DNA of 61,330 nt from Clostridia bacterium (lineage in GTDB: Bacteria; Bacillota; Clostridia; Oscillospirales; Acutalibacteraceae), in NCBI GenBank assembly GCA_017454815.1, contig JAFTCG010000057.1:1-61330 (forward strand), read 5' to 3'. Below the pieces are notes generated by a model, which saw nothing but the letters and a program-made list of their open reading frames with translations, made no database searches and was not told the DNA's origin. The translations under genes and the position numbers were made by a program. How positions within the stretch are numbered: position 1 is the stretch's first letter; each line of letters opens with the position of its first letter. Positions 8,149-17,544 of the stretch are shown one piece after another.

Positions 8149-9879
8149 TTATTCTTCTCCTGAAATTCTACATAGCTCGATAAACACGGCGCAGGTCCAG
8201 CCCTGAGGAGCAAATCCGAGCCCTTTGCCGCTTTGCGAGTCAAACAGCTCGCTCATTTTTGCGTCGTCGCCGATCATCTTGTGCAGCCTTTTGACCGCCT
8301 GTATGTACTCTTCATTATACTCGTAATCTTTCAATATTTCAAGCATAAAATATGCCATCGAGATCCAGACGGGACCTCTCCACCAATCATGCGAAGAATA
8401 GCATCCTTCGTTGTAGGCGACAGAGGGGAAGGGGTATTTTGAAAAAAGATATTCTTCGTTTATAAGGTATTTTTCGATCATATCTTTCGCTTTTTCGGGC
8501 TCAAGACCGATCTTTGCCCACAGCGGAATAAACGACGACGGCGAAACGATCCTGATTTTCTCGCCCGTCCGGACGCTGACGTCAAAAAACAGGTTACTGT
8601 CGGCGTCATAAAGGTGCGCCATCATATTCTTTTCAAGCAGATCCGCTTTCGCCTTCCAGAACTCGGCTCGATCGTGTTGCGAGAGCTTTTCGGCAAGCTG
8701 TGAAGTGAATTTCATCTGATCGAGAAGGTAGCCGTTCATGTCGGCCGCAAGCGTAGGGCCTTTGTCGAATCTCGGGGAATTGTCCTGCCCTGTTTCAAAA
8801 CCGCTGACGGCATATATGACTCCATGATCAGTCATCCTTTGGGTCAGCCACCAATTGTTGTTCTTTATAAGCGAATCGAGAACGGTCTGCTCAAACTCTT
8901 TGTCGCTTCGCTTTTGGATTATCCTCCTTGCCATTGCTCCCGCAAGCGCAGGCTGCGCCTCGTGAGGTCTGTCCCAGGTGGAGCAGATGAATTGCGGATA
9001 TTTTCCGTCGGGACGCTGATTTTCGATCATCTGCAAAAGGAATTCTTTTGCAGTGCTTACGGACATTTCCTCAAAGGCAAGGTTGTGGAAGAACGTGTCC
9101 CAGATAAACTGCGCCGGGTATCCGCCGCGGTTGGGGAACGACGTCAGATGGTTTTTGAGCTTGCCTGGGCATGCCGCAGTGTTGAAAATCAGCCCTCTGA
9201 CCGACTTTGCGATCAGCGGATAGTCTTCCGGTCGAAATTCCGCGTCAAAATCCTTCAGCTGAGCGTTTAACAGAGCTTTGCCGATAAATTCGGCGTCTTC
9301 GACGCTGTCGGGGCAAACGTCGAGGATACCGTTAAGCATTTCGTCGTCGATATCGAGAGCTGCAAAAACGGCGGCAAACCTGATAAGCCCGTTTTCCGGG
9401 GTGATAACTCGGTCGTCATATTTTCCGCTGATGATTTTTACGCCGCATTTGTAGGGGACGTATTTGTCCGGGTCTCTCTCGTCACCGTTTTCGGAATAAC
9501 CCGAAAAGAAGACGGTGTCGCCCAAAACAACGTCGGGCAGCTCGATAGTTTTTTCGCCTTTTTCGGGGAAAAGCCCGACATTGTCGAGCCTGCTCTCAAA
9601 GAGGAAAGCGTCGCTTTTGTAAAACGCAGGGCTCGTTTCGCCGTCGCCGAAAACGATTCTTGTAATATCGGAAAGGTCTTTGTTCATGGGCTTGTCAAAG
9701 GCGATCGCATTTTTGAATATCCTTCTCGTGACCCTGTTGTAGTGGAGATAAAAGTCGCCCACGCCGTTTATGCCTTCCGAAACCTGTAAACCGATAGATG
9801 ACAGGAACGGGCTATAGCTGTTGCAGTAGTCGGAATAGTTTTCCGCCTTCAGGATTTCGTTGTAAAGCTTCTCGTTCAT
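8149..9879 (-). CDS. GH63-like (alpha/alpha)6-barrel glycoside hydrolase
   Basis: The 576-residue protein has no signal peptide. From about residue 260 it shows the conserved blocks of the (alpha/alpha)6 MGH1/GH63-like hydrolases: GYPAQFIWDTFFHN, RPDGKYPQFI, ETGQDNSPRFD (candidate catalytic acid region), a stretch around SSFIPLWAKIGL, and HDWWRGPVWISMAYFML. Families with these blocks include mannosylglycerate hydrolase and processing alpha-glucosidases. Substrate cannot be stated. The N-terminal 200 residues probably form a beta-sandwich. It lies third in the leftward operon, 53 bases after the second glycosidase-like gene, suggesting cytoplasmic breakdown of an imported oligosaccharide or glycosylated small molecule. 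Confidence 0.75.
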   Translation of the reverse strand: MNEKLYNEILKAENYSDYCNSYSPFLSSIGLQVSEGINGVGDFYLHYNRVTRRIFKNAIAFDKPMNKDLSDITRIVFGDGETSPAFYKSDAFLFESRLDNVGLFPEKGEKTIELPDVVLGDTVFFSGYSENGDERDPDKYVPYKCGVKIISGKYDDRVITPENGLIRFAAVFAALDIDDEMLNGILDVCPDSVEDAEFIGKALLNAQLKDFDAEFRPEDYPLIAKSVRGLIFNTAACPGKLKNHLTSFPNRGGYPAQFIWDTFFHNLAFEEMSVSTAKEFLLQMIENQRPDGKYPQFICSTWDRPHEAQPALAGAMARRIIQKRSDKEFEQTVLDSLIKNNNWWLTQRMTDHGVIYAVSGFETGQDNSPRFDKGPTLAADMNGYLLDQMKFTSQLAEKLSQHDRAEFWKAKADLLEKNMMAHLYDADSNLFFDVSVRTGEKIRIVSPSSFIPLWAKIGLEPEKAKDMIEKYLINEEYLFSKYPFPSVAYNEGCYSSHDWWRGPVWISMAYFMLEILKDYEYNEEYIQAVKRLHKMIGDDAKMSELFDSQSGKGLGFAPQGWTCAVFIELCRISGEE

Positions 9880-9932
9880 GATTTCACCTGAAACAATAGC
9901 CGACTTTACGCCGGCTATTTAATGATAACGTA

Positions 9933-12119
9933 TTATTTAAGAATAAGCTGTCTGTCTTTCGGAACAGAATCGAAAGACACAAGAACGCTCTTACTCTTTT
10001 TGTCATATTTGAACTCTGCTTTTTCGCCGTCTATCGTTGCGCTCGTGATCTCGAACGGGACTTTGATCCTGATGTTTGCTTTAAGATCGGAAGCGCCGTA
10101 GAAATCGGCCGCAATGCTCTCACCACGGTTTTCAAGCGAGAAGATCCTGACAGACGTGCCGAGGACTGCAAGCTCTTCTTTTACCTTAGAAAGGTCGAGG
10201 AGCATACATTTGTCGTTCGGGTAAAGAGTTTTTTCTTCGATAACATCAAAAGCGGGGGAGAACATATCAACGAACAAGCCTTTGAACGCGAGAGGATCCT
10301 CGTTGATGCTTTCGTCCATGACGGCGGCAACGATATATCTGTCGCGCTCGACGACGATGTTGTTCTTGAATTCGACTTCATTCTTCTTGTCGCCGATGAC
10401 GTCAAGGAAGAATTTGCGGAAGCTCTCGGCGTTTTCCTTCGAGTAGGAGAATACGCATGGATCGGTGTTCCACACGGCGGCGGTGCCTTTGAGGCATCTG
10501 AAGACCTCTTTTTCATTTTTCGGCTCAATCCCGAGCATTTCAAAAAGGTGTTCCGAGGGGGTTTCGTATTTTCCCGTCCACCAACTGTTTATCTTGTTGA
10601 ACGGATCCTGTCCGTCGCCGACGTAGATGAGCGTGCCGCCCTGTTTCACCCACTCTGCGAGAGCGGCGTTGATGTCCGGATAATCGGGCTTCATGAATTC
10701 GTAGCTGAGGATGAGCACGTCGTAGTCGTTGAGGTAACCCGTATATCTTCTGACGTTGTCAAGCAGTACGGGTCTGACCGGTACGCCGTATTTGAACAGC
10801 GGAAAAGCGAGCGAGAAAAATCCGGGGAAAGCGGCACTTTGAGCGTATTTGTAGCGAAGCTCGTTGTTTGCGTCCTCGCCCTTGAAAAGACGGTCTTTTA
10901 TTTGAGATTCCAGCGTCGAATCGTCTGTTGCAACGGTTCCGACAAATTCTTCTTTTTCATCCGAGAAACATGAGTCGGGGTATTCCCTCTGATAAAGCTG
11001 GCAGTCGCCCGTGAGAACGCCGATGCGAAGCCCGGAGCTTTCGCCGAGTTCAAGAGTTCCGAGCGTGTTGAAGGTGTTGTTGAGGATCGTGCGATAGTCG
11101 GAGGGGATTCTCTCGCTGTTGGGGGAGCCCTGCGGGTATTCTACCTCAAAAACTCTGTTTGGCCAGGGACATATTTCATATGTGTTGACCTTCGGGTGCA
11201 TTAAAGAAGCGACGACCGTGCAGATGTAGTTCGTGCGATAGTCGTTCCAGTCGAAGTTGGGATTGTCCTCGATGGGATCGTGGAGGAACCACATTTTTCT
11301 GCCTGTTCCCTTGACAAGCTCCTGCATCACGCCGTATTCGAGGTAAGCCGTCTCGAAAGTGCGTTCTTTCAGCTCGCCGTCAAACCAGTTTTTTGTCCTC
11401 GACGTTCCCGTCCAGACCTGCGCGATGCATCCGTCAACGTAGTTGAGGTCGGCAAGCTTTCCTTCGGGGCTGACGATCTTCCACATGGTGTAGTTGATAA
11501 GGCTGTGGGTCGGGACGTAGAAGCGAAGGTCGCGGCCGTATTTGAGCTTTGCATATTCCTTGAGCCCCACGGAAACCCTGTCGATGGTTCTCGCGTAAAG
11601 GTAAGCCTTGAGCTTTGAGCACTTGTATTTTGCGTCAACGCTTTCGTGCGGGGCGACCCAGTCCTCGTGGTAGAACATTTTGTATTCCCTCTTGAAAGCT
11701 TCGGAATAACCTGCTCTGTCCCAGAATTCGGGCTCTTCGACGTGGATCGCCTCAACGCCTGCGTCGATGACGATCTTCAGCTTTTCGGTCAGGTAATTTG
11801 CAAAGGAGATCGTCGGGACCATATAAGGAACTTTGGGGTTGTGAAGGATCTGATTGCCGTAACGGTCTGTCTGGGCTTCATCCCAGTGCTCGCGTCCGTC
11901 CCATTCGCCCTCAAGGTAGTCAAGATACCGTCCCCAAGAAATGCCCACCATGCTGTGGACGATATAGTTGTGGTCGATATACCATTTGATCCTGTCAACG
12001 GTGGTGGGATCGATCCTGTAAACCATGACAAAATCGCATTTGTTGTCAACGCTGTCGACGGTGAAATCGCCGATCTGATAGCCGGTGCGTTCTTCTTTCG
12101 GGTCTCTGATAAAAGCCAT
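9933..12119 (-). CDS. Glycosidase-like TIM-barrel protein, paralogue B of a tandem pair (function unknown)
   Basis: I do not recognise the exact family. The 728-residue protein reads as a TIM barrel (about 1-330) with an acidic motif VEEPEFWDRAG near residue 123 that could hold a catalytic glutamate. A Rossmann-like domain (about 370-560) with YDVLILSYEFMKP and LIYVGDG resembles the glutamine-amidotransferase-like domain of GH42-type beta-galactosidases. A small C-terminal beta domain follows. No signal peptide, so cytoplasmic. Its neighbour at 12175-14349 is a close paralogue over the whole length. AGGAGG precedes the ATG. The context of a GH63-like hydrolase and a phosphoesterase suggests sugar catabolism; everything beyond that is inference. 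Confidence 0.6.
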   Translation of the reverse strand: MAFIRDPKEERTGYQIGDFTVDSVDNKCDFVMVYRIDPTTVDRIKWYIDHNYIVHSMVGISWGRYLDYLEGEWDGREHWDEAQTDRYGNQILHNPKVPYMVPTISFANYLTEKLKIVIDAGVEAIHVEEPEFWDRAGYSEAFKREYKMFYHEDWVAPHESVDAKYKCSKLKAYLYARTIDRVSVGLKEYAKLKYGRDLRFYVPTHSLINYTMWKIVSPEGKLADLNYVDGCIAQVWTGTSRTKNWFDGELKERTFETAYLEYGVMQELVKGTGRKMWFLHDPIEDNPNFDWNDYRTNYICTVVASLMHPKVNTYEICPWPNRVFEVEYPQGSPNSERIPSDYRTILNNTFNTLGTLELGESSGLRIGVLTGDCQLYQREYPDSCFSDEKEEFVGTVATDDSTLESQIKDRLFKGEDANNELRYKYAQSAAFPGFFSLAFPLFKYGVPVRPVLLDNVRRYTGYLNDYDVLILSYEFMKPDYPDINAALAEWVKQGGTLIYVGDGQDPFNKINSWWTGKYETPSEHLFEMLGIEPKNEKEVFRCLKGTAAVWNTDPCVFSYSKENAESFRKFFLDVIGDKKNEVEFKNNIVVERDRYIVAAVMDESINEDPLAFKGLFVDMFSPAFDVIEEKTLYPNDKCMLLDLSKVKEELAVLGTSVRIFSLENRGESIAADFYGASDLKANIRIKVPFEITSATIDGEKAEFKYDKKSKSVLVSFDSVPKDRQLILK

Positions 12120-12174
12120 TTTAAGCCTCCTGTATTTTGTGATTTATTATTTCGCCCGTTGCACGGTTTGGGGG

Positions 12175-14349
12175 TCAGGTGAGAACAAGTTTTCTGCGTT
12201 TTGCAACGGAGTCGAAGGAGACGAGCGCCGTTTTGCTCTTTTCATCGTATACGCAGCTCACTTTTTCGCCGTCAACGGCGGCGGTCGAAACTTCAAAAGG
12301 AACTTTGATCCGGACGTTGGCTTTGAGCTCGCCTGCGCCATAGAATTCCAAGACAATCCTGTCGCCGTCTCTTTCAAGCGAGAAGACCCTGACGGACGTT
12401 CCGAGGATCGCAAGCTCGTCTTTCACTTTTGAAAGGTCGAGGAGCATACACCTGTCGTTGGGATAAAGCGTAACTTCCTCAACGAGATCAAAGGCGGGGG
12501 AGAACATATCGACGAACGATCCTTTGACTGAGACAGGTTTGTCGTCAATGCTTTCGTCCATGACAGCGGCAACTATGTAAGGATCGCGCTCGACGACAAA
12601 ATTGTTTTTAAATTCGACCTCGTTCTTTTTGTCGCCGATGACGTCGAGGAAGAATTCGCGGAATTCATCGGCGTTCTCCTTTGAATAGCAGATTTTGCAA
12701 GGATCATGGTTCCATACTGCGGCAGTGCCTTTGAGACATTTGAAGATCTCTTTTTCTTTTTTCGGCTCGATGCCGAGCATTTCAAAAAGATGTTGCGCGG
12801 GGTTTTTGTATTTTCCCGTCCACCAGCTTGTGATGTTGTTGAACGGATCCCAGCCGTCGCCGACGTAGATGACCGTTCCGCCCTGTTTCACCCATTCTGC
12901 GAGGGTGGCGTTGATGTCGGGGTATTCGGGTTTCATAAATTCGTAGCTTAGGATGAGCACGTCGTAATCGTTGAGATAGCCGGCATATCTTCTGGCGTTG
13001 TCAAGCAGAACGGGTCTGACCGGCACGCCGTATTTCAGCAACGGTAGCGCCAGCGAGAAGAATCCGGGAAAAACGTAGCTGGAAGCAAACTGAAGTCGCA
13101 CCTTGTCTGTTTTCGCCTTGCCGGTGAAGAGGACGTTTTTCACTATCGACGCAAAATCTTTCAGGCTCGGATCAAATTGCTCATCTTCCTCGGGGAAGCA
13201 TGAGTCGGGGTAATCCCTCTGGTAAAGCTGGCAGTCGCCCGTCAGAACGCCGACTCGAAGCCCGGAGCTTTCGCCGAGTTCAAGAGTTCCGAGCGTGTTG
13301 AAGGTGTTGTTGAGTATCGTCCTGTAATCTTCGGGGATTCTCTCCTTGTCGGGTGAATCCTTTGGATATTCGTCTTCAAAAATCCTGTTTGGCCACGGGC
13401 AGATCTCGTATGTGTTGACCTTCGGGTGCATAAGGGACGCGACCACGGTGCAGATGTAGTTCCTTCTGTAGTCTTCCCAGTCAAAACCGGGGTTGTCTTC
13501 GATCGGATCGTGGAGGAACCACATTTTTCTGCCGGTGCCTTTTACAAGCTCCTGCATCACGCCGTATTCAAGGTAAGCCGTTTCAAAAGTGCGCTCTTTT
13601 ATTTCGCCGTCGAACCAGTTTTTGACCCTTGAAGTACCTGTCCAGACCTGGGCAATGCATCCGTCAACGTAGGGCAGATCGGCGAGCTTGCCTTCGGGGC
13701 TGACCATCTTCCACATGGTGTAGTTGATAAGGCTGTGAGTCGGGACGTAGAAGCGAAGGTCGCGGTTGTATTTGAGCTTTGCATATTCTTTCAGGTCTGC
13801 GGAGACCCTGTCGATAGTCCTTGTGTAAAGATATGCCTTGAGCTTTGAGCATTTGTATTTTGCATCAACGCTTTCGTGCGGAGCGACCCAATCCTCGCGA
13901 TAGAACATTTTGTATTCTCTCTTGAAAGCCTCGGAATAACCTGCTCTGTCCCAGAATTCGGGCTCTTCAACGTGGATGGCTTCAACTCCGGCGTCCACGA
14001 CGAGCTTGAGCTTTTCGGTCAGATAGTTTGCAAAAGATACAGTCGGCACCATGTAAGGCATTTTGGGGTGGTGAAGCAGCTGCTTGCCGCTGCGCTCGAC
14101 CTGGGCTTCATCCCAGTGGTTTATTCCGTCCCACTCGCCGTCAAGGTAGTCAAGATACGACCCCCACGCAATGCCCACCATGGTATGGACGATGTATCCG
14201 TGGTCTTGATACCAGCGGATCCTCTCGCAAATCGTAGAGTCGACCCCGTAAACCATGATGAAGTCGCACATGTTGTCGTAACTTTCGGCAGGAAATGAGC
14301 TTTCCTGATAGCCTGTTCTTTCCTCTCTCGGATCTCTTATAAAAGCCAT
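12175..14349 (-). CDS. Glycosidase-like TIM-barrel protein, paralogue A of a tandem pair (function unknown)
   Basis: This 724-residue protein is colinear with its downstream neighbour, with long nearly identical blocks such as DAGVEAIHVEEPEFWDRAGY and SLMHPKVNTYEICPWPNR. The central region after YQRDYPDSCFPEEDEQ is shorter and diverged. Domain order is the same: TIM barrel, Rossmann-like domain, C-terminal beta domain. The start at 14349 (MAFIRDP, matching the paralogue) follows GGGAGGG; an in-frame ATG at 14418 lies upstream of the promoter -10 and is rejected. It is the first gene of the operon. The likely origin is a recent tandem duplication with possible specialisation for different linkages or sugars. 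Confidence 0.6.
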   Translation of the reverse strand: MAFIRDPREERTGYQESSFPAESYDNMCDFIMVYGVDSTICERIRWYQDHGYIVHTMVGIAWGSYLDYLDGEWDGINHWDEAQVERSGKQLLHHPKMPYMVPTVSFANYLTEKLKLVVDAGVEAIHVEEPEFWDRAGYSEAFKREYKMFYREDWVAPHESVDAKYKCSKLKAYLYTRTIDRVSADLKEYAKLKYNRDLRFYVPTHSLINYTMWKMVSPEGKLADLPYVDGCIAQVWTGTSRVKNWFDGEIKERTFETAYLEYGVMQELVKGTGRKMWFLHDPIEDNPGFDWEDYRRNYICTVVASLMHPKVNTYEICPWPNRIFEDEYPKDSPDKERIPEDYRTILNNTFNTLGTLELGESSGLRVGVLTGDCQLYQRDYPDSCFPEEDEQFDPSLKDFASIVKNVLFTGKAKTDKVRLQFASSYVFPGFFSLALPLLKYGVPVRPVLLDNARRYAGYLNDYDVLILSYEFMKPEYPDINATLAEWVKQGGTVIYVGDGWDPFNNITSWWTGKYKNPAQHLFEMLGIEPKKEKEIFKCLKGTAAVWNHDPCKICYSKENADEFREFFLDVIGDKKNEVEFKNNFVVERDPYIVAAVMDESIDDKPVSVKGSFVDMFSPAFDLVEEVTLYPNDRCMLLDLSKVKDELAILGTSVRVFSLERDGDRIVLEFYGAGELKANVRIKVPFEVSTAAVDGEKVSCVYDEKSKTALVSFDSVAKRRKLVLT

Positions 14350-14386
14350 AAACACCCTCCCGGGAAAAATAATGTATTTCTGAACC

Positions 14387-14415
14387 ATTATACCATAATT
14401 TAAAGTTAATTTCAA
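14387..14415 (-). promoter_or_regulatory. Promoter of the glycosidase-like operon
   Basis: On the minus strand, TTGAAA (14415-14410) and TATAAT (14392-14387) are spaced by 17 bases, 37 bases before the ATG at 14349. The short leader leaves little room for a riboswitch; no clear operator was seen. Confidence 0.8.
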
Positions 14416-14510
14416 CACAATCGTTTCACTTTGTCCCGAATTTTAAACCGTTCATTCAAGTCACTAAATGTCCCCTTCGGAATAGTATGGTCATAGGTGT
14501 AGGTGATGAG

Positions 14511-15335
14511 ATGAAAAATATAATTGTTGTTGTGTCCGACGACAGGCAGCTTTATGTTTCAAAATACTTTTCCGACAGGGGATATTCCTGCCGGCTGATG
14601 AAAGACAAGGACGATTTTTCGTCTGCGGACGCAGTCGTTTTACCGATCCCGAGCGAGGACGGCGGGAAGATCAGATCAACCGGGGTCTCTTACTCCGAAT
14701 TCGCCGAAATGCTTCGGGAAAACTGTGCGGTTTTCGGATTTCTGACAAAAAACGGTGAGCTTGAAAAAGAGCTGAAGGGGAGAAATATCTGCTGTTTCGA
14801 CGTTTACGAAAGCGGCGAGCTTGCGCTATTGAACTCCCGAGCCACGGCGCAGGGCGTGCTGGGTTATATCCTGAACGATGGGAAAAAACTCCTTTGCGAG
14901 ACGAGGATCCTCCTGTCGGGCTACGGCAGGACGGGAAAAGCAATTCTCGAAACGCTTCGCTCAAACGGCGCTGCGGTCGACGTTCTCGCGAGGAGAGAAG
15001 AATACAGAGCGGAGCTTCGTCGAAAGGGAGTGAGTTGCTTCTCCTACCTCGAAACGCCCGGCGGGAGATACGACTATCTGATCAATACCGTCGCCGCAAA
15101 AGTTGTCGACGAGCATATCCTGAAAACGCTCGACGATGGCGGCAAGATCCTTGAGATCGCCTCAAAACCGTACGGCGTGGATTTTCAAAAAGCAGAGGAA
15201 ATGGGTTTAGAATATGAGATCCTGCCGTCGCTGCCGTCGAAGGCGGCGCCCGAATCGGCGGGAATATTTATGGCAAAGGCAGTGGAAAAACTGATCGAAA
15301 AAAACGTTGAGGAGGGAAAATCATGGAAAAACTGA
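14511..15335 (+). CDS. dpaA: Dipicolinate synthase subunit A
   Basis: The 274-residue protein matches the SpoVFA/DpaA pattern. An N-terminal domain carries VVSDDRQLY and SADAVVLPIP. An NAD(P)-binding Rossmann domain follows, with LLSGYGRTGKAI and the later segments INTVAAKVVD, LEIASKPYGVD and LPSLPSKAAPESAG. Dipicolinate synthase makes dipicolinic acid from a lysine-pathway intermediate in the mother cell during sporulation. I prefer the ATG at 14511, preceded by AGGTGATG, over the ATG at 14487, which has no site. It overlaps dpaB by 13 bases. Its presence is strong evidence that the organism forms, or recently formed, endospores. Confidence 0.93.
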   Translation: MKNIIVVVSDDRQLYVSKYFSDRGYSCRLMKDKDDFSSADAVVLPIPSEDGGKIRSTGVSYSEFAEMLRENCAVFGFLTKNGELEKELKGRNICCFDVYESGELALLNSRATAQGVLGYILNDGKKLLCETRILLSGYGRTGKAILETLRSNGAAVDVLARREEYRAELRRKGVSCFSYLETPGGRYDYLINTVAAKVVDEHILKTLDDGGKILEIASKPYGVDFQKAEEMGLEYEILPSLPSKAAPESAGIFMAKAVEKLIEKNVEEGKSWKN

Positions 15336-15898
15336 AAGTCGGATTTGCAATGTGCGGATCGTTTTGCACTTTTTCGGCGGCGATCGCCCAGATCGAAGCT
15401 TTGAGCCAAGACGAAAGCGTTGACGTTTTGCCGATCATGAGCTTCGCGTCCTATTCGACGGACACAAGGTTCGGAGAATCCTCGAAATTTGTCGAACATA
15501 TCGAGCAGATCACGGGCAACGCAGTGATCCACACCATCGGCGCGGCGGAACCGATCGGGCCGAAAAAACTGCTCGACGTGCTGATCATCGCGCCTTGCAC
15601 GGGCAACACTCTCGCGAAGCTCGCCAACGGGATCACGGATTCGCCCGTCACCCTTGCGGCGAAGGCGCACCTTCGGAACGGCCGCCCGGTCGTGATCGCC
15701 GTTTCGACGAACGACGCGCTTTCGTCCAGCGCAAAAAACATCGGCCAGTTGATGAACTACAAGAACATCTTCTTTGTGCCGATGCGGCAGGACGACAGCG
15801 AAAACAAACCGAATTCGATCGTGGCTGATTTTTCGCTGATCAAAAAAGCGATGGATTCCGCCCTTGAAAACCGACAGCTCCAGCCGGTTTATATTTAA
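15323..15898 (+). CDS. dpaB: Dipicolinate synthase subunit B
   Basis: This 191-residue flavoprotein of the HFCD/UbiX-like fold matches SpoVFB/DpaB. Its segments are GFAMCGSFCTFS at the N terminus, PIMSFASYSTDTRFG, LIIAPCTGNTLAKLANGITD, NGRPVVIAVSTNDALSSSAKN and FVPMRQDD. It works with DpaA to produce the spore-core dipicolinate. GAGGAGG gives a good ribosome-binding site inside the end of dpaA, and the overlap implies coupled translation. A bidirectional terminator follows. No sporulation sigma-factor promoter could be identified with confidence upstream of the pair. Confidence 0.94.
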   Translation: MEKLKVGFAMCGSFCTFSAAIAQIEALSQDESVDVLPIMSFASYSTDTRFGESSKFVEHIEQITGNAVIHTIGAAEPIGPKKLLDVLIIAPCTGNTLAKLANGITDSPVTLAAKAHLRNGRPVVIAVSTNDALSSSAKNIGQLMNYKNIFFVPMRQDDSENKPNSIVADFSLIKKAMDSALENRQLQPVYI

Positions 15899-15906
15899 AT
15901 TCAAAA

Positions 15907-15937
15907 CCGCATTCTGCCAAAAAAAGGCAAAATGCGG
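15907..15937. terminator. Bidirectional terminator between dpaB and the deacetylase gene
   Basis: CCGCATTCTGCC and GGCAAAATGCGG form a 12-position stem with one mismatch and an A-rich loop. T-rich sequence follows on both strands. Confidence 0.85.
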
Positions 15938-15942
15938 CTTTC

Positions 15943-16704
15943 TTATTTGTTTTGGATCTGCATTCCGGAGTTGTCGATGACGTAGTTGTCTTTATAAATC
16001 AGATCCGTGATCTTTACGAACTCATAACCTTCGCTCTTGAGTTTTTCGATTATCATCGGCAGAGCCTCGGGCGTGTGGAGCGCGGCGTTGTGGAACAGCA
16101 CGATCGAGCCGCACCCGACCTTTGAGACGACCCTGTTGTAGATCGTTTGCGCGTCATAGTCTTTCCAATCGAGCGAATCGACGTCCCACTGGATAGCGTA
16201 CATTTTCAGCTCGCTTATCGTTTCGATGACGGTGTTGTTGTAGTCGCCGTAGGGCGCTCGCAGGAGAGTCGGCCTTATGCCGGTGAGCTTTTCGACCTTG
16301 TCGCTGCAGTTTTCGATCTGTCCGACAAGCTCCTGCTTTCCGATCTGCGTCAGGTGGGGGTGAGTGTCGGAGTGATTTTGAATGCTGTGCCCCGCTTCGG
16401 CAAGAGCTTTAACGCTCTCGGGGTATTTGTCGACCCATTCGCCGACGACGAAAAACGTCGCTTTGACCGAGTATTTTTCCATGATGTCGATGAGCTTTTG
16501 GGTGTCCTCGTTTCCCCACGCCGCGTCGAAGCTGATGGCGATCTTCTTTTCGTCCGTTTTCACCTTGTAGATGGGGACGAGCCTGCTTTGGGAAACGGTT
16601 GCAACGCTCGCTATTTTCGCCGAAACCGCCCCGAGCGCAACGATGAGCGCCAGAACGGCGGACAGGACGGCGATTTTTTTCTTTGTCAAAATTAATACTT
16701 TCAC
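15943..16704 (-). CDS. PdaB-like polysaccharide deacetylase (NodB domain)
   Basis: The 253-residue protein has an N-terminal membrane anchor (KIAVLSAVLALIVALGAVSA) and a NodB deacetylase domain. Conserved motifs are ISFDAAWGNED (catalytic/metal Asp), NHSDTHPHLT (metal His pair), LRAPYGDYN, DVDSLDWKDY and SIVLFHNAA. The SFDAAWG form of the first motif is typical of the PdaB branch needed for spore cortex or spore maintenance in Bacillus, and dpaAB converge on it, so a sporulation role is likely (inferred). It would deacetylate N-acetyl groups of peptidoglycan or another glycan outside the membrane. GTG start with CGGAGGTGG upstream. Confidence 0.85.
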   Translation of the reverse strand: MKVLILTKKKIAVLSAVLALIVALGAVSAKIASVATVSQSRLVPIYKVKTDEKKIAISFDAAWGNEDTQKLIDIMEKYSVKATFFVVGEWVDKYPESVKALAEAGHSIQNHSDTHPHLTQIGKQELVGQIENCSDKVEKLTGIRPTLLRAPYGDYNNTVIETISELKMYAIQWDVDSLDWKDYDAQTIYNRVVSKVGCGSIVLFHNAALHTPEALPMIIEKLKSEGYEFVKITDLIYKDNYVIDNSGMQIQNK

Positions 16705-16822
16705 GCTTCCACCTCCGATAGAATATATGCGCCAAAAAAAGAATAATGTCCGAAAACGTGAAAAAAGCGACTAAGGCGCATTGTGAACAACGCCGTCGTG
16801 AGAGTAGGTTGCACCGCCTCGG

Positions 16823-16850
16823 TTGACAAAGCCCGAAAAAGTATTATAAT
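16823..16850 (+). promoter_or_regulatory. Promoter of the sugar-transferase/glycosyltransferase pair
   Basis: Consensus TTGACA (16823-16828), 16-base spacer, consensus TATAAT (16845-16850). It lies about 50 bases before the ATG at 16903 and shows that an in-frame ATG at 16783 cannot be the start. Confidence 0.85.
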
Positions 16851-16902
16851 TAGAATAAAGCACAAAGGAAATGCGCCGAAAACGCATCAGAGGACGGTCA
16901 GG

Positions 16903-17544
16903 ATGAAAAAAAGACGATCCGGCACAATTTACGAAAAATATGTCAAAAGAGCGCTCGACGTTGTTTTGGCTTGCTTTTTGCTGACCGCTTTTTGTTGGCT
17001 CTATGCGATCGTTGCGATCGTGGTGAAGCTCGACCTCGGCTCGCCCGTGATCTTCCGCCAGGAGCGCGCGGGAAAAGATGAGAAGGTTTTTAAGATCCTG
17101 AAATTTCGCACGATGACGCAGGATAGAGACGAAAACGGCGAACTGTATGATGATGAAAAACGTGTCACAAAGCTCGGCAGATTTCTGCGCTCGACTTCGC
17201 TCGACGAGATACCGGAAGTTTTCAACGTCCTTCGCGGCGAAATGAGTTTTGTCGGCCCAAGACCGCTTTTGAAAGAGTATCTTGCGTTCTACACCGTCCG
17301 GGAGCGCAAAAGGCACGCCGTTCGCCCCGGGATCACCGGGCTCGCCCAGATCAACGGCAGGAACAGCGCCGAGAGCTGGGAAAAAAGATTTGAATATGAC
17401 CTGAAATACGTCGAAAACGTGACTTTTTCGGGCGACGCCGCGATATTTTTCAAAAGCTTCAAAACGGTTTTTTCAAGATCGGGCGTCGAACACGACGGCG
17501 GCATAAAGGAAGGGCCGCTGGACAAAACGAGGAGCGAAAGATGA
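16903..17544 (+). CDS. Undecaprenyl-phosphate sugar phosphotransferase (bacterial sugar transferase family)
   Basis: The 213-residue protein has one N-terminal transmembrane helix (LDVVLACFLLTAFCWLYAIV), preceded by the family-typical KRALD. The catalytic domain carries GSPVIFRQERAGKDEKVFKILKFRTM, LRSTSLDEIPEVFNVLRGEMSFVGPRPL and RPGITGLAQINGRN. These are hallmarks of the short, monotopic PglC/WcaJ-type enzymes that load the first sugar-phosphate on undecaprenyl phosphate for capsule, exopolysaccharide or glycan assembly. The start at 16903 was chosen from the promoter position. Its stop overlaps the next glycosyltransferase by ATGA, so the two genes are coupled. Confidence 0.9.
   Translation: MKKRRSGTIYEKYVKRALDVVLACFLLTAFCWLYAIVAIVVKLDLGSPVIFRQERAGKDEKVFKILKFRTMTQDRDENGELYDDEKRVTKLGRFLRSTSLDEIPEVFNVLRGEMSFVGPRPLLKEYLAFYTVRERKRHAVRPGITGLAQINGRNSAESWEKRFEYDLKYVENVTFSGDAAIFFKSFKTVFSRSGVEHDGGIKEGPLDKTRSER

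Noticed and set aside
14480..14510. Sporulation sigma-K-like promoter before dpaA (CATAGGTGTA)
   Set aside because: The spacing inside the box is off by one and it lies only a few bases before the start codon, so it cannot be a functional promoter for the ATG at 14511.
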